Shown here: positions 1-8,268 of the stretch, in pieces | How the letters are laid out: the number at the start of each line of letters is the position of its first letter | Numbering within the stretch: the stretch's first letter is position 1 | NCBI GenBank assembly: GCA_964450955.1 | Contig: CAYVFI010000007.1 | Location: 1-64,000, forward strand | Direction: 5' to 3' | Length of the DNA stretch: 64,000 nucleotides | From: CAYNWT01 sp964450955 | GTDB taxonomy: Bacteria; Planctomycetota; Planctomycetia; Planctomycetales; Planctomycetaceae | The notes under the pieces: model-generated | Databases searched by the model: none | What the model saw: only the letters and a program-made list of their open reading frames with translations | What the model was told of the DNA's origin: nothing | Made by a program: the position numbers and the translations under genes

Positions 1-765
1 GTCAGAACCGGTGAGGTTTTCGATGCCGGTGAATGTTTCGTTAACCGGGCCGTAATCAGCGGTACCGGTTCCGTCTGCATTGACCGTTGCGATGACGCCA
101 GAACCAATATTCGCGAAGGAATTCGTGTCGATTCCAGCTCCGCCATTGATGTCGTCAGTCCCGCCAGCTCCGACCAGCAGGTCGTTGCCACTTCCGCCTG
201 TCAGCGTGTCGTTGCCACCTTCACCAAACAATGCGAAGTCGACACCAGCCTCTGAGACGTCCAGGACGTCGGCGCCACCACCGCCGGAGACTTCGAAGAT
301 AACTCCCGATGCAACGGCTGCCAGGTCGTTCTCCACAAAGAACGAGTCATTTTGGTCGCCTAGTCCGATGAAGAACGCGTCAACATTGGCATTCGCGATG
401 TTGATCTGCAACGTATCGTCGGCGACGTCTGTCGTTAATAGTTCGAAGTTCGGGTTGCCGACAGCATCGCCTGATAGAGAAATCGCGCTGCCGTCAAGCT
501 GGATTTCCAGGATGTCTGCATCAACAGCGCTTACGGTGACGTCTGAACTTGCGCCGATATCTCCGTCAATCGAAACCTCGCCAGACACGGCATCGAAAGT
601 GACGGCCGACAACATCGCTCGGCTTTCCAGTGGTTGCGCATGTGCGGCTGATCTTCCAAACGTTGCCGCGCGTCGTCTCAGTCCGGAGTTGGTTTTGCGA
701 TATGAGCCACGCAGGCGCGAGAGGAGGGCTTTCAGTTCCTTTAGCCAATCAGAAAATCCAGTCAT
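1..765 (-). CDS. RTX/hemolysin-type repeat secreted protein, N-terminal part (C-terminus outside window)
   Basis: The reading frame runs without a stop from the ATG at 765 to the window edge (255 codons), so only the N-terminal part is seen. After a basic start (residues 1-40, rich in R and K) comes AQPLESRAMLSAV near residue 52, a form of the LE-x-R-x-LL motif that marks large exported planctomycete proteins. A non-repetitive beta-rich part follows, then glycine/aspartate repeats such as GEGGNDTLTGGSGNDLLVG, which are calcium-binding RTX-type nonapeptides, and the frame ends in NETFTGIENLTGSD. RTX repeats fold into a parallel beta-roll when they bind calcium. I infer a large cell-surface or secreted protein; its substrate or partner cannot be told. 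Two more proteins in the window carry the same N-terminal motif (minus strand from 31775 and plus strand from 32392). Confidence 0.8.
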   Translation of the reverse strand, partial: MTGFSDWLKELKALLSRLRGSYRKTNSGLRRRAATFGRSAAHAQPLESRAMLSAVTFDAVSGEVSIDGDIGASSDVTVSAVDADILEIQLDGSAISLSGDAVGNPNFELLTTDVADDTLQINIANANVDAFFIGLGDQNDSFFVENDLAAVASGVIFEVSGGGGADVLDVSEAGVDFALFGEGGNDTLTGGSGNDLLVGAGGTDDINGGAGIDTNSFANIGSGVIATVNADGTGTADYGPVNETFTGIENLTGSD

Positions 766-1592
766 AGGTTTAGTCACCTTTAGTAAAAGTAAGCCCAGCT
801 CAGGCTGCTGCCAGCGATGCGTCCAAAGCGCGTCCAAAGCGCGTCCAATGTCGCGCGGTTTTCTTACGTGTGGAGCGTTTAAATCGGGCACTGTTTTACC
901 TGTAAAATCTGCTTTCTCCTGTTTTCGATTTTCGTTTGGTGCGGAGCCGTACAATCGCTGCCGGGCGACCGGTTTCAGTGTGAAATTTCCGGCAGACTGC
1001 TGACCGTTTGAGTTTGTATTCACACAAAGATATTTCTGTTGCGCATGAAGCTTGAGTCCTGATTACTTGAGCCCCAACAGGCCTGGCGTTTCAAGAACGT
1101 GCGAACTTGCCAGGTCACTGCTGTCGGATTGTTGCCGGCCCTGATTTTACATCAGGGCTTTAACGGCTTTTGCACTACTGGTTGTCGCGTGCGATTCTTA
1201 GTCAGCGTAAAAGCGGCGGACTTACCCACATAAAGTCTGGGCCAGCGGTGATCAAAGTTAGGGCTCGCGGAGTGCGCTGGATAAAAAAACGGTCGTGATG
1301 GTTATTGAGGTATGGATTCGTGGTTCATCACTATTCTGGCTGAGAGGGGTTAGCCCGGGTTGGACTGCGCCCGCGAAGGAAACGCTGAAACACGGCTTCG
1401 ACTCACCAGCAGGGTTTGAATGTAAGTGAAACGGTTGGATTACTTTCCGCGTTTCACTTGTGCCAATCCCCAGTCACAGATTTGTTCGCAAATTCCCGGG
1501 CCGCGTTGGGCAAAACCGGTGCCGGTTGACGGATGTTGATGCACATGAAACAGTGGTGCTTCAACTAAGTGACCCGCCTGGATCAGCATCTT
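766..1592. other. Intergenic region between divergent genes
   Basis: No convincing gene is seen here; the open frames on the plus strand are antisense shadows of the RTX protein or low-complexity. The stretch must hold the start signals of the RTX-like gene (leftward) and the transporter gene (rightward). The only clear structure is a three-copy 11-bp tandem repeat, listed separately. Confidence 0.6.
819..851. repeat. 11-bp tandem repeat, three copies
   Basis: The unit GCGTCCAAAGC occurs at 819-829 and 830-840, followed by a diverged third copy at 841-851. It lies 54 bp upstream of the RTX-like gene start on the minus strand. The period of 11 is close to one helical turn, so a protein-binding site is possible; this is only inference. 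Confidence 0.6.
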
Positions 1593-3161
1593 ATGCCTTC
1601 GGAACGCATCATCAGCTTCTTCGGTTTCTTCGCGATGATTTTATTCGCGTGGTTGATGAGTTCTCACAAGAAAAAAGTCAGCCCACGAATCGTGATTGGC
1701 GGCCTCGTACTGCAGGTTGTTTTTGCGGTGCTGATTTTGAAAACAGAACCAGGTCGGTTCGTTTTTCAGTACCTTGGTGACTTCTTTACGGGCGTTTTGG
1801 GTTACGTCGATAAAGGCTCGGCATTTCTGTTCGACGTTTTCCCGCGACCCGGTGATGCTGATGGGTTCCCACCGCAGGACACGCTGTGGCGTTCGTTTGC
1901 CTTCGGCATTCTACCGACCATCATTTTCTTCTCGTCACTGATGTCGATTCTGTATCACCTGGGTGTGATGCAGTTTGTCGTCAAAATATTTGCGGTGATC
2001 ATGCAGAAGACGCTGGGTACGTCGGGGGCGGAAACGCTCTCGGCAGCGGCCAATATTTTTGTCGGCCAGACTGAAGCTCCGCTGGTCATTCGGCCGTACG
2101 TCAACGAGATGACCCTGTCTGAACTAAACGTTGTCATGGTCGGCGGGTTCGCGACGATCGCTGGTGGTGTTTTGGCCGCGTACGTCGGCATGGGGATCGA
2201 CGCGGGTCACTTAATTACCGCGTCGGTCATTTCTGCGCCGGCCGCGTTGATGATCGCCAAGATTCTGCAGCCGGAAACAGAGGTCTCAAAGACGGCGGGA
2301 GCCACATCACTTCGCACCGAAGATACGAAGTGTGTCAACGTAATCGAAGCGGCCGCAGAAGGTGCATCGTCAGGTCTGCAGTTGGCTCTGAATGTCGGCG
2401 CGATGTTGATTGCGTTTGTGGCGCTGGTTGCGATGGGGAACGCGATTGTGGGTTGGGTTGGCGGTTTGATCGCGCACTATGGCGGGTATCAGGCAGCGGC
2501 TGGTTGGACACTGCAACGTGGGTTCGGTTACGTGTTCTCACCATTCGCTTGGCTTATGGGAATCCCTTGGAACGAGTGTCTGCAGAGTGGTGAGATTCTT
2601 GGCAACAAGATGGTGGTCAACGAGTTCATCGCTTACAAGTCACTGTCGGGCGTGCAGGCACAGTTGAGTCCGCGAACAGTGACAATCCTCACGTACGCTT
2701 TGTGCGGCTTTGCGAACTTCAGTTCTATCGGAATCCAACTTGGCGGCATCGGCGGGATTGCTCCAGAGCGCCGCGGCGACCTGGCAAAGCTGGGTTTTCG
2801 AGCCATGCTGGGTGGAACGCTGGCGGCGTTTATGACAGCGTGCATCGCCGGGATGATGATTCCGCCTGACCCGACGTGGAAGAAGCCGGCGGCGAAAGAG
2901 ACAGTCGATGAGGCGGAAGTTGAAGCAGCAATGGTACTTCTGGAAAACCGGACGCCGCTTGAACAGGCTTCCGTCCCGCGGCGCATACAGCTGGCTGGCA
3001 GGAAGTCAAGCAAGTTCGAATATTTCAGGTTTAGTCGAGTCGCGGGCATGGTTGCAACAGCCCGTTTCCAGGGAATACAACACACCATCAGACCAACGGT
3101 TCATAGCGCGTTCTGCGCGACTGGTTTGACTGGAATCGCTCACCAATTCGGAGTCACGTGA
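1593..3161 (+). CDS. Concentrative nucleoside transporter (CNT/NupC family)
   Basis: A polytopic inner-membrane protein of 522 aa. It carries the family hallmark GQTEAPL near residue 162, part of the nucleoside-binding re-entrant loop, followed by the conserved helices with GGFATIAGGVLAAYVG and later GFANFSSIGIQLGGIGG. CNT proteins import nucleosides by cation symport. A GTG at 1569 is in frame, but the ATG at 1593 places the first membrane helix (SFFGFFAMILFAWLM) sensibly. The C-terminus is odd: about 100 residues follow the last helix, first acidic and then basic, with no features I recognise. The stop overlaps the next start by one base (TGATG at 3159-3163), so the E1 gene is probably translated by coupling. 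Confidence 0.88.
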   Translation: MPSERIISFFGFFAMILFAWLMSSHKKKVSPRIVIGGLVLQVVFAVLILKTEPGRFVFQYLGDFFTGVLGYVDKGSAFLFDVFPRPGDADGFPPQDTLWRSFAFGILPTIIFFSSLMSILYHLGVMQFVVKIFAVIMQKTLGTSGAETLSAAANIFVGQTEAPLVIRPYVNEMTLSELNVVMVGGFATIAGGVLAAYVGMGIDAGHLITASVISAPAALMIAKILQPETEVSKTAGATSLRTEDTKCVNVIEAAAEGASSGLQLALNVGAMLIAFVALVAMGNAIVGWVGGLIAHYGGYQAAAGWTLQRGFGYVFSPFAWLMGIPWNECLQSGEILGNKMVVNEFIAYKSLSGVQAQLSPRTVTILTYALCGFANFSSIGIQLGGIGGIAPERRGDLAKLGFRAMLGGTLAAFMTACIAGMMIPPDPTWKKPAAKETVDEAEVEAAMVLLENRTPLEQASVPRRIQLAGRKSSKFEYFRFSRVAGMVATARFQGIQHTIRPTVHSAFCATGLTGIAHQFGVT

Positions 3162-5137
3162 TGAACAGCGGGCAAGCCGCGCGCACGATCAATGATCTGG
3201 ATCTTCTGAAGCTCATGTACATGAGCCGCGAAGGAGATCGGCGCGAAGGCGTCTTGTTGCGTCAAAGTAAGGGTTGGTTTCAAGTCGCGGGTATGGGGCA
3301 CGAGGCCCTTGCAGTCGTCGCCATGATGATGGAAGAGGACGACTACCTGTTCCCCTACTACCGCGACCGCGCCATGATTTTAGCGCGGGGAGTTTCGAAC
3401 CTGGAACTTGCTCACGCCTACTTTGCCAAGAAGTGTTCCAGCAGTGGTGGCCGCCAAATGCCGGGTCACTATTCACTGCGATCGAAAAATATCTGGAGTG
3501 TTCCGACGCCAACGGCCGCGAATCTCCTTCCCGCCTGTGGAGCTGCGTGGGCGATGCAGCTTCAGGGCAAGAACAACGTGGCTGTCGCCACAACCGGCGA
3601 CGCGGCCAGTCGTCAGGGCGAGTTCTACGAAGCGGTTGCATTTGCGACCGAACGCCAGTTGCCCGTCGTGTTTATGGTGGAAGACAACCGCTACGGCATC
3701 AGCACTAATACGGACAAGTTTAATCCGTTTAACCTTGGCATCTTCGGCGACGACATCGGACTACAGCACGTCAACGCGCGTGTTCCGGAAAATGTGTTCG
3801 ACGCCGCGAGTGCCGCCATTAGTAAAGCGCGTGAAGGCGGCGGGCCTTCGGTTCTTGTTTGCGAAGTCGACCGACTGTGCAGCCACACCAGTAGCGACGA
3901 TCACCGTGTCTACCGACCGGCTGAAGAAATCGCTGAGATGGCCGATCGCGATCCGATTGTGGTTCTCGCGAACCAGCTTATCGAACGTGGTGAACTGGAA
4001 GCCGACAAGTGGGAACAGATTAAGGAAGAAATCAACGCCCAGGTTGATGAAGAGTACCAACAGGCTGAGGGTGAAGAAGATCCGAAAGCCGAAGAGGTTC
4101 TCGATCACCTGCTGGCCGACATGCCTGACGCTGTTACTCCGCCGCTGGAAGGTGGAAAGCGTTGGCGAATGGTTGACGCGGTCAACAGCGTATTCAAGCA
4201 CGGGCTTGAGAATAACGACGACTATGTTTTCTTTGGTGAAGACATCGAAGACCCAAAGGGCGGTGTGTTCGGACTGACTTCCGGTCTGTCAGAAGCACAT
4301 CCCGAACGCGTGTTTAACTCGCCACTGGCGGAAGCCACGATTGCCGGTGTCGCATGCGGGATGTCGTGTTATGGCATGCGTCCCGTTTTCGAAATGCAGT
4401 TTGTCGATTTCACGGGGCCTGCGTGGAACCAGATTTCGCAGAACCTTTCGACCATGCGTTGGCGAACAATGGGTGACTGGAAATGTCCCGTTGTGATTTA
4501 TTCACCATACGGAGCCTACCTGCCAGGTGGTTCGCTGTGGCACAGCCAGGCCAACGAAGCCGCGTTCGCTCACATTCCGGGCCTGCGTGTGGTTGTGCCA
4601 TCGACGCCGGAAGATGCGGCGGGGCTGATGTGGACTGCGATGCATTCGGATGACCCGACCATCTTCCTGGTTCCGAAGCACTTGTTCCGACAACAGATGG
4701 AAGTCAGTGCTGAGGTTCCTCCGGTTCCGTTCGAGAGTGCTCGAATCCGCCGGGAAGGAACCGATGTGACATTGGTCGCGTGGGGCAACGGAATAGAAGT
4801 GGCGATGGCGGCCGCGACGGAAGTCGAAGATGTCGCTTCCGTCGAAGTCATTGACCTGCGATGTATTCAGCCGTGGGACAAACACACCATTCAGCAGTCG
4901 CTGGAAAAGACGGGTCGCCTGATTGTGGTTCAGGAAGACAACGAAAGCTGCAGCGTGGGTCAGATGATCATCAGCAGCGTGACCAGCGATCCTGAAAGCT
5001 GGTATAGCTTTGTTAGCCCGCCGCAATTGGTCTCACGTCCTGACGTGCACATCGGATACAACCCGATTTACGAATACGCCGCACTACCTTCGATTGCCGA
5101 TGTTGTGCAGGCCGTCGAAAAAGTGCTGGAAGAATAA
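3161..5137 (+). CDS. 2-oxo acid dehydrogenase E1, alpha-beta fusion
   Basis: A 658-aa protein that joins both halves of a heterotetrameric E1. Residues ~1-300 are the alpha part: the thiamine diphosphate/Mg site starts with TTGDAAS near 146 and ends at VEDN near 176, and a SHTSSDDHRVYR loop matches the active-site region of E1-alpha. A charged linker (~270-325) leads to the beta part with FGEDIEDPKGG and NSPLAEATIAGVA. E1 decarboxylates a 2-oxo acid and passes the acyl group to lipoyl-E2, whose gene lies 138 bp downstream. Whether the substrate is pyruvate or a branched-chain 2-oxo acid cannot be decided by eye; branched-chain-type E1 is my guess. No E3 gene is nearby. An in-frame GTG at 3158 is also possible. 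Confidence 0.88.
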   Translation: MNSGQAARTINDLDLLKLMYMSREGDRREGVLLRQSKGWFQVAGMGHEALAVVAMMMEEDDYLFPYYRDRAMILARGVSNLELAHAYFAKKCSSSGGRQMPGHYSLRSKNIWSVPTPTAANLLPACGAAWAMQLQGKNNVAVATTGDAASRQGEFYEAVAFATERQLPVVFMVEDNRYGISTNTDKFNPFNLGIFGDDIGLQHVNARVPENVFDAASAAISKAREGGGPSVLVCEVDRLCSHTSSDDHRVYRPAEEIAEMADRDPIVVLANQLIERGELEADKWEQIKEEINAQVDEEYQQAEGEEDPKAEEVLDHLLADMPDAVTPPLEGGKRWRMVDAVNSVFKHGLENNDDYVFFGEDIEDPKGGVFGLTSGLSEAHPERVFNSPLAEATIAGVACGMSCYGMRPVFEMQFVDFTGPAWNQISQNLSTMRWRTMGDWKCPVVIYSPYGAYLPGGSLWHSQANEAAFAHIPGLRVVVPSTPEDAAGLMWTAMHSDDPTIFLVPKHLFRQQMEVSAEVPPVPFESARIRREGTDVTLVAWGNGIEVAMAAATEVEDVASVEVIDLRCIQPWDKHTIQQSLEKTGRLIVVQEDNESCSVGQMIISSVTSDPESWYSFVSPPQLVSRPDVHIGYNPIYEYAALPSIADVVQAVEKVLEE

Positions 5138-5242
5138 ACGAATGACCGTAGTGGACGAGGCAACGAGTCCCCAAACCGAGATCGGCGTATCGGGCTCGTA
5201 ACCTCATCCACTACCGGCCTACACCAATAGGAACCAAGAACC

Positions 5243-5258
5243 GGTGGGCGCGCCCACC
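5243..5258. repeat. Perfect 16-bp palindrome, likely solo REP
   Basis: GGTGGGCGCGCCCACC is a perfect palindrome in the E1-E2 gap, 18 bp before the E2 start, and is followed by TTAC. The same core with a TAC-type flank forms both ends of the inverted-repeat element at 59202-59287, so this is probably a single REP of that family. It could also act as an mRNA hairpin between E1 and E2. Confidence 0.55.
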
Positions 5259-5275
5259 TTACCGAAAGCCAAACG

Positions 5276-6436
5276 ATGCCTGTTGTTTCAGTCAGAATCC
5301 CGCAGCTTGGTGAAGGTCTGCAGGAAGCGTTGCTTATTGAGTTCCTCAAGAAGCCCGGCGACGAGATTAAACGTGACGAACCAATTTACGTTATGGAAAC
5401 AGACAAGGCCGTAACGGAAGTTGAATCTCCGTACGCCGGCAAGTTGGTCGAATGGACGGCCGAGCCAAACTCGGTTCTGCCCATTGGTACCGAAGTGGCA
5501 AAGATGGACGTGGCCGAAGGCGTCAAAGAGATGCCCGTCGCCCACGGCCCCGACGCACCGAACACGGTTCCATCGTTTTCCGGAGCGACAGCGCCGCCGA
5601 AGGCATCGGTTCCGATTCCACCTCGCACACGCAAGTACCTGAAAGAAAAGGGTCTGCTTGATGTGGCCGATCAGATTCCCGCCGCCGGCGCGAAGCTGAT
5701 GATTGCTGACGTAGACAAGTACCTTGCCGATCAGGGCGGTGGAGCGGCCGTTGGTGAAGGTTCTGAACACTACGACATGAAGGAGCTGCCGCCGCAGCAA
5801 ATCGCACTCAACTTCCGCCTTGTCCGCGGCGTCCAGGCGTGTGTTCCTGTGACCGGTATTGCCGATCTGAATTGGAACGCTATCAACGACGCTCGAGTTG
5901 CAGCCAAGGCAGCCAACAAGCCTGTCACTAGCTTCACGATGCTGTGCTGGTGCATTGTGCAGACTCTGAAGAAGTACGAACGCTTCCGCAGTACGCTGAC
6001 CAGCGACGGTAAGACGCTACGAACCTACCACCACGTACACCTTGGCATCGCCGTCGCCCGACCAGGCGACGAATTGCTAACGGCCGTTGTTCGTGACGCC
6101 GACACGCTAAGCCAGGACGACTTCTTCGAAGCGGTCGCTCGCCAAGTGAAACTGGCTCGCGACGGCAAAGATCAGGTCGACGAATCGACCACGTTCACCG
6201 TTTCGAACATCGGCAAGGCGGGTCTCCGCAGCGGTATTCCCGCCGTCGTTCCACCCGGCGTTGCGACTCTGGCCGTGGGCGAAGTCCGCAACCATCCGGT
6301 TCCCAAAGGCGACAGCTTCGAGTTCGAAAAGCAGGTCACTCTTGGTCTGACCTTCGACCACCGCGTCATCAACGGCGTGGGGGCGGGACAGTTCCTGACG
6401 GATCTCTGCGAAGCGGCTGAGGGCTTTAGTCTGTAG
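5276..6436 (+). CDS. Dihydrolipoamide acyltransferase E2 of a 2-oxo acid dehydrogenase complex
   Basis: A 386-aa protein with the usual E2 order. An N-terminal lipoyl domain (residues 1-80) has its lipoyl lysine in METDKAVTE (K44). A peripheral subunit-binding domain at ~120-155 (PRTRKYLKEKGL) would hold E1/E3. The C-terminal catalytic domain runs from ~165. E2 moves acyl groups from E1 to CoA. The active-site motif normally read as DHR-x-x-DG is DHRVING here (codon AAC at 6370-6372), so the Asp is replaced by Asn while the catalytic His is kept. It is cotranscribed with the fused E1 just upstream. Confidence 0.9.
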   Translation: MPVVSVRIPQLGEGLQEALLIEFLKKPGDEIKRDEPIYVMETDKAVTEVESPYAGKLVEWTAEPNSVLPIGTEVAKMDVAEGVKEMPVAHGPDAPNTVPSFSGATAPPKASVPIPPRTRKYLKEKGLLDVADQIPAAGAKLMIADVDKYLADQGGGAAVGEGSEHYDMKELPPQQIALNFRLVRGVQACVPVTGIADLNWNAINDARVAAKAANKPVTSFTMLCWCIVQTLKKYERFRSTLTSDGKTLRTYHHVHLGIAVARPGDELLTAVVRDADTLSQDDFFEAVARQVKLARDGKDQVDESTTFTVSNIGKAGLRSGIPAVVPPGVATLAVGEVRNHPVPKGDSFEFEKQVTLGLTFDHRVINGVGAGQFLTDLCEAAEGFSL

Positions 6437-6616
6437 GACCAAATTCCGGGCGGCAGTCTATGTGGCGCATCAAGTGGGCTGGCAAAACCGTTTGGCAAGC
6501 ACTTGGTTCACATAAGCCGCACCGGAAGATGTCTCCGCGTGATAAATGGGCTGTTACTGAGCCTTTCCTTAGGCTTGGCCCGGCGACTTGAAGCAGCGGC
6601 CTATGCGCTTGCCTGA

Positions 6617-7339
6617 TTACCCCGGCAAAATCGCGTTGTGGAAGACCTCGGAGACGTCTTCGCAGTCTTCCAGGTGAGCCAGAAGTTTTTCGAACTGGGT
6701 GACGTCGTCGCCTTCCAGGTTCACGTAGGTTTGCGGGTGCCAGGTGACTTCTTCGACGTCCATTTTGGTATCGGGGAACGCTGCGGTCATGGCTGTTTTG
6801 GCTTTGAAGAACTCGGTCGCCGGTGCGAACAGCGTTATCTTGCCGTCTTTGGTTTCTACATCGTCGACATCAACATCGGCTTCCAGCATCGCTTCCAGAA
6901 CCGCGTCGCCGTCTTCACCTTCAAACGAGAAAATCGCGAGGTGATCGAACATGTGTGAGACACAACCGGCTGGCCCCAGTTTGCAGTCGCTGCGTGTGAA
7001 GCAGTTGCGGACTTCGGTAATGCTGCGGTTGGCATTGTTGGTCAGGCAGTCAACGATTACCTGTGAACCGTTGGGGCCGAAGCCTTCGTAGCGAGACGAA
7101 GAGTAATCATCGCCACCGCCGCCCTTGGCTTTCTCGATTGCCTTTTCAATAACGTGAGCAGGCACCTGATCGCGCTTCGCTCGGTCGATCAGCATTCGCA
7201 GAGCGGGGTTGCTTTCCGGATCGGGAACGCCGTTCTTGGCGGTCACGTAAAGTTGCGTTCCGTACTTTGAATACAGCTTGGACTTCTGTCCGGCTGTTTT
7301 CATGATGGAATGCTTACGGTTCTCGAAACTTCTACCCAT
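6617..7339 (-). CDS. YebC/PmpR-family (YeeN-type) putative transcriptional regulator
   Basis: A 240-aa protein starting MGRSFENRKHSIMK. The family core is plain: KYGTQLYVTAKNG, an AKR-x2-VP-x-HVI-x-KAI-x-KAKGGG stretch and YEGFGPNGS. The start MGRxxxNxK and the KLYSKYG region are closer to the YeeN branch than to YebC proper. Members are DNA-binding regulators or, for TACO1-type proteins, translation factors that help ribosomes through proline stretches; which applies here is unknown. A longer frame begins at 7417, but its extra 26 residues are not family-like, so the ATG at 7339 was chosen. The gene stands alone, with a degenerate repeat element directly upstream. Confidence 0.88.
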   Translation of the reverse strand: MGRSFENRKHSIMKTAGQKSKLYSKYGTQLYVTAKNGVPDPESNPALRMLIDRAKRDQVPAHVIEKAIEKAKGGGGDDYSSSRYEGFGPNGSQVIVDCLTNNANRSITEVRNCFTRSDCKLGPAGCVSHMFDHLAIFSFEGEDGDAVLEAMLEADVDVDDVETKDGKITLFAPATEFFKAKTAMTAAFPDTKMDVEEVTWHPQTYVNLEGDDVTQFEKLLAHLEDCEDVSEVFHNAILPG

Positions 7340-7417
7340 AGCAAACAGCGCCCCATTGTGTCGGATTCCAAGTCGATCGACTTTAGTGGGTATGTTAGCA
7401 GATGCAGGCAAGATCAT

Positions 7418-7585
7418 GTCACCTCGCCAGAGCGCGGGAGAGGGTCAAGCTCTCAGGCCCGGGAGAGACTGTTTGGCGGAAGGCGGAAGGCGGAAGGCGG
7501 AAGGTTGAAGGTTGAAGGTTGAAGGTTGAAGGTTGCGTGACTTTTCACTGCTTCATTCCGTGGCTGAGACCGCGAGTTCTCCGGA
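7418..7585. repeat. Degenerate copy of the palindromic element found at 12.2-13.3 kb
   Basis: The left part (7418-7476) aligns with small gaps to the left end of the ~194-bp repeats at 12212, 12831 and 13154, sharing GTCACCT, GCGGGAGAG and GCCCGGGAGAG in order. The right part (7558-7583) shares GGCTGAGACCGCGA with their right half. The middle is replaced by heptamer tandem repeats. It lies between the YebC-like gene and the coiled-coil gene. Confidence 0.6.
7475..7537. repeat. Heptamer tandem repeat (GGCGGAA x4, then GGTTGAA x4)
   Basis: Four copies of GGCGGAA (7475-7502) are followed by four of GGTTGAA (7503-7530) and a partial copy. The second unit is the reverse complement of the TTCAACC heptamer repeated in front of mnmG at 14890-14931. 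The array sits inside the degenerate palindromic element. Confidence 0.85.
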
Positions 7586-7710
7586 AAGGGCTTTGGTGTC
7601 GTCATCCACAGCTGTGGCGACGGGTTCACAATCGCGGCGTAGTCGCTCCGCCTCTTGCCTCAGGAGACTTCAAGTCTTTCACGGGAGCGGTTTCGGTTCC
7701 AGCAGCTCAT

Positions 7711-8268
7711 CTACGGGCTGTTCGTCTTTAGATTCTTGGCTGCCCTCATCCTCGCCTTTTTGGCTGGTTCGTTTTTGTCTTTGATTTGCTGAGCCTGGAA
7801 TTCCCTGCTCTTTGCAATTTCTTCTTTCATCAGCTTTTGCAACTCGTCTTCCTGTGATCGGAGTTCTGAGATTCGGGATCTTAGCTGACGCACGTATTCG
7901 GTCACGAATTCGGCTTCCGAGTTTTGTTCTTCGAGTTGCGGAAACACGTGTTTCGGATCGGATTGCATCGAGCGGACGAATGCTATCTCGCGTCTGATTT
8001 GTGTTGTTGGGACAGCTTCGTTTCCGTACTTCTGTCGCGCGGTCGCCAATTGTAGAGATAGGGCAGTTAGTCGTTCCTCAGGTGTCTCAAGGTTGGTTCG
8101 TGACTTACCGAGGTGATCGTCCAGCACACTATCCACGACAGCCCGGTTTGCGGCCTCGGGAGATTCGGCCACTGCAGTTTCAATCGTCTTCAGTGCGGCC
8201 TTCGTGTTCTGATGACAAACTGACCGGTGCATTGTCAGACTTGGCACCGAACTCTTCCCAGTCTCCAT
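7711..8268 (-). CDS. Hypothetical coiled-coil protein overlapping the upstream gene
   Basis: The 185-aa frame is rich in charged heptads (for instance EFVTEYVRQLRSRISELRSQEDELQKL after residue 115) and so is predicted to be mostly coiled coil with a basic C-terminal tail. No family is recognised. The first ~30 codons overlap the end of the upstream gene in another frame, and the first residues (METGKSSVPSLTMHRS) are the out-of-frame reading of that gene. The true start is therefore probably further in, or the two frames form one protein through a frameshift. It is the last gene of the sigma factor / kinase operon. Confidence 0.6.
   Translation of the reverse strand: METGKSSVPSLTMHRSVCHQNTKAALKTIETAVAESPEAANRAVVDSVLDDHLGKSRTNLETPEERLTALSLQLATARQKYGNEAVPTTQIRREIAFVRSMQSDPKHVFPQLEEQNSEAEFVTEYVRQLRSRISELRSQEDELQKLMKEEIAKSREFQAQQIKDKNEPAKKARMRAAKNLKTNSP

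Noticed and set aside
80..1003. Plus-strand 307-aa frame rich in S, P and A
   Set aside because: It is the antisense shadow of the RTX-like protein on the minus strand, whose frame has recognisable glycine/aspartate repeats and the LE-x-R-x-LL motif.
3213..4201. Several minus-strand frames within the E1 gene
   Set aside because: High-GC antisense frames without recognisable domains, fully covered by a well-supported gene.
7475..7537. Possible CRISPR array
   Set aside because: Units of seven bases directly abutting each other, without spacers; this is a simple tandem repeat. No cas genes are present.
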